Assembly: GCA_947169005.1 (NCBI GenBank)
Contig: CAMVOG010000123.1
Coordinates: 1 to 7,157 of the forward strand
Direction of reading: 5' to 3'
Source of the DNA: an uncultured Clostridia bacterium
GTDB lineage: Bacteria; Bacillota; Clostridia; Oscillospirales; Oscillospiraceae
Length of the DNA: 7,157 bases
The notes beneath the pieces are model-generated. The model did not search any database and had not been told where the DNA came from. It saw only the letters and a list, made by a program, of their open reading frames with translations. Every line of letters starts with the position of its first letter. Positions within the stretch are counted from its first letter, which is position 1. Of the stretch, positions 6,061-7,157 are shown piece after piece. The translations under genes and the position numbers were made by a program.

Positions 6061-6067
6061 AAAGGGG
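6061..6067 (+). promoter_or_regulatory. Ribosome binding site for argS
   Basis: AAAGGGG begins two bases after the methyltransferase stop codon and ends eight bases before ATG 6076. It is weaker than the GGAGG sites elsewhere in the window. With no room for a promoter or terminator in the 16-base gap, co-transcription or translational coupling is likely. Confidence 0.6.
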
Positions 6068-6075
6068 AAAAACGT

Positions 6076-7157
6076 ATGGATAAGATTTTGACTTTACTCA
6101 CGCAACGGGTCTCCGCCGCATTTGAGCGGGCGGGCTACGACCCCAGCTATGGCCGGGTGACGGTTTCCAACCGCCCGGATCTCTGTGAATACCAGTGCAA
6201 CGGGGCCCTGCCCGCCACCAAGGTCTATCACAAGGCCCCCCTGCAGATCGCGGGGGACGTGGCCGCCGCCCTGGCGGGTGAGGCTGCCTTTGCCGAGGTA
6301 CAGGCCGCCGCACCCGGCTTCCTCAACATGAAGGCGGACAGTGCCTGGCTGGCGGACTATCTGGAGCAGACCCGCCGGGCGGAGCGCTTCGGCATCCCCA
6401 CGGACCCGAAGGCCGGAACCGTGGTGGTGGACTACGGCGGCCCCAATGTGGCCAAGCCCCTGCACATCGGCCATCTGCGCTCCGCCATCATCGGCGAGAG
6501 CGTCAAGCGCATCCAGCGCTTTTTCGGCAATGATACCATCGGAGACATCCACCTGGGCGACTGGGGCCTGCAGATGGGCCTCATCATTGCCGAGCTGCAG
6601 GAGCGGCAGCCGGCGCTCTGCTATTTTGACGAGAGCTTCTCCGGCCCCTACCCTGCCGAGCCCCCCTTCACCATCACGGACCTGGAGGAAATTTACCCCG
6701 CCGCCTCGGCCAAGGCCAAGGAGGACGCGGACTTTGCCGCCCGCGCCCACGACGCCACCTATCGCCTCCAGCAGGGCGAGCCCGGCCCCAGGGCCTTGTG
6801 GCAGCACATCATGGCCGTGTCCGTGGCGGACCTCAAAAAGAATTACGGCAAGCTGGGCGTCAGCTTTGAAAGCTGGCTCGGAGAGAGCGACGCCCAGCCC
6901 TATATCCCCCCCATGCTGGAGAAGATGACCGAGCTGGGCGTCTTGGTGGAGAGCGACGGAGCCAAGGTCATTGAGGTGAAGGAGGAGAGCGACACCAAGG
7001 AGGTGCCCCCCTGCATCATCATGAAGTCCGACGGGGCCACCCTCTACGCCACCACAGACCTGGCGACGATCTGGCAGCGGCAGCAGAGCTGGCAGCCCCA
7101 AAAGATCCTCTATGTGGTGGACAAGCGGCAGAGCCTGCACTTTGAGCAGGTCTTCCG
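6076..7157 (+). CDS. argS: Arginyl-tRNA synthetase, partial (C-terminus beyond right edge)
   Basis: The first 360 residues of ArgRS, the cytoplasmic class I synthetase that attaches arginine to tRNA-Arg. The N-terminal tRNA-binding Add-1 domain spans about 1-85 and includes EYQCNGALPATK (38-49) and AAPGFLN (78-84). The catalytic domain begins with VVVDYGGPNVAKPLHIGHLRS (116-136), which holds the HIGH motif at 130-133. GDIHLGDWGLQMG (156-168) follows. Other family landmarks are AVSVADLKKNYGKLGVSFE (247-265) and IIMKSDGATLYATTDLAT (314-331). The KMSKS-like region and the anticodon-binding domain would lie beyond the window; ArgRS is typically 550-600 residues. The start ATG 6076 gives a normal Add-1 N-terminus. 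The frame is open to the edge and nothing looks degraded. It probably shares the rlmI promoter at 4779-4807. Confidence 0.95.
   Translation, partial: MDKILTLLTQRVSAAFERAGYDPSYGRVTVSNRPDLCEYQCNGALPATKVYHKAPLQIAGDVAAALAGEAAFAEVQAAAPGFLNMKADSAWLADYLEQTRRAERFGIPTDPKAGTVVVDYGGPNVAKPLHIGHLRSAIIGESVKRIQRFFGNDTIGDIHLGDWGLQMGLIIAELQERQPALCYFDESFSGPYPAEPPFTITDLEEIYPAASAKAKEDADFAARAHDATYRLQQGEPGPRALWQHIMAVSVADLKKNYGKLGVSFESWLGESDAQPYIPPMLEKMTELGVLVESDGAKVIEVKEESDTKEVPPCIIMKSDGATLYATTDLATIWQRQQSWQPQKILYVVDKRQSLHFEQVF

Noticed and set aside
4992..6101. 369-codon open frame on the minus strand, opposite the RlmI-type gene
   Set aside because: It is a shadow of a gene with all family motifs intact; it has no plausible ribosome binding site and no domain.
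6094..7140. 348-codon open frame on the minus strand, opposite argS
   Set aside because: It is antisense to an unmistakable ArgRS with a HIGH motif; the G/H/L/V-rich translation is typical of a shadow frame.
1..7157. CRISPR array, insertion sequence, phage, toxin-antitoxin or defence genes
   Set aside because: I found no regularly spaced repeats, transposase or integrase motifs, or paired small genes. All coding space is accounted for by five ordinary genes with shared base composition.

Overview
The window looks like ordinary chromosomal DNA of a GC-rich clostridial Firmicute, possibly an Oscillospiraceae/Ruminococcaceae-type gut bacterium. The reasons are the strong G/C bias at third codon positions, GGAGG-type ribosome binding sites, sigma-A-like promoters with TG-extended -10 boxes, and the protein types. 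These include a clostridial-style fused ABC ATPase/permease with a very large external domain and a small single-pass membrane protein of a clostridial flavour. The assignment is by eye only; there is no rRNA gene or other taxonomic marker in the window.

Layout: (1) 1-580, minus strand: 5' part of a class I SAM-dependent methyltransferase that runs off the left edge. (2) 581-806: divergent promoter region. (3) 807-1481, plus strand: a 224-residue single-pass membrane protein of unknown function. (4) 1482-1664: convergent intergenic region with a perfect 12-bp GC-rich hairpin and a 64-nt cytosine-free purine tract that has G-quadruplex potential and is flanked by a 9-bp inverted repeat. (5) 1665-4625, minus strand: a 986-residue MacB-type ABC transporter, with ATPase and permease fused and an external domain of about 560 residues. 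(6) 4626-4838: second divergent promoter region, with a small inverted repeat and a T-tract. (7) 4839-6059, plus strand: an RlmI-type 23S rRNA m5C methyltransferase. (8) 6076-7157, plus strand: argS (arginyl-tRNA synthetase), cut by the right edge 16 nt downstream of the methyltransferase and probably in the same operon.

The right-hand pair is a translation-related unit (rRNA modification plus tRNA charging). The ABC transporter is probably a stand-alone efflux or cell-envelope machine, and no regulator or two-component system is visible next to it. The membrane protein and the left methyltransferase are divergently transcribed from closely spaced promoters. I see no tRNA, rRNA, CRISPR array, insertion sequence or phage gene. 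No clearly new system is evident. The most noteworthy items are the transporter's outsized external domain and the structured convergent intergenic region.
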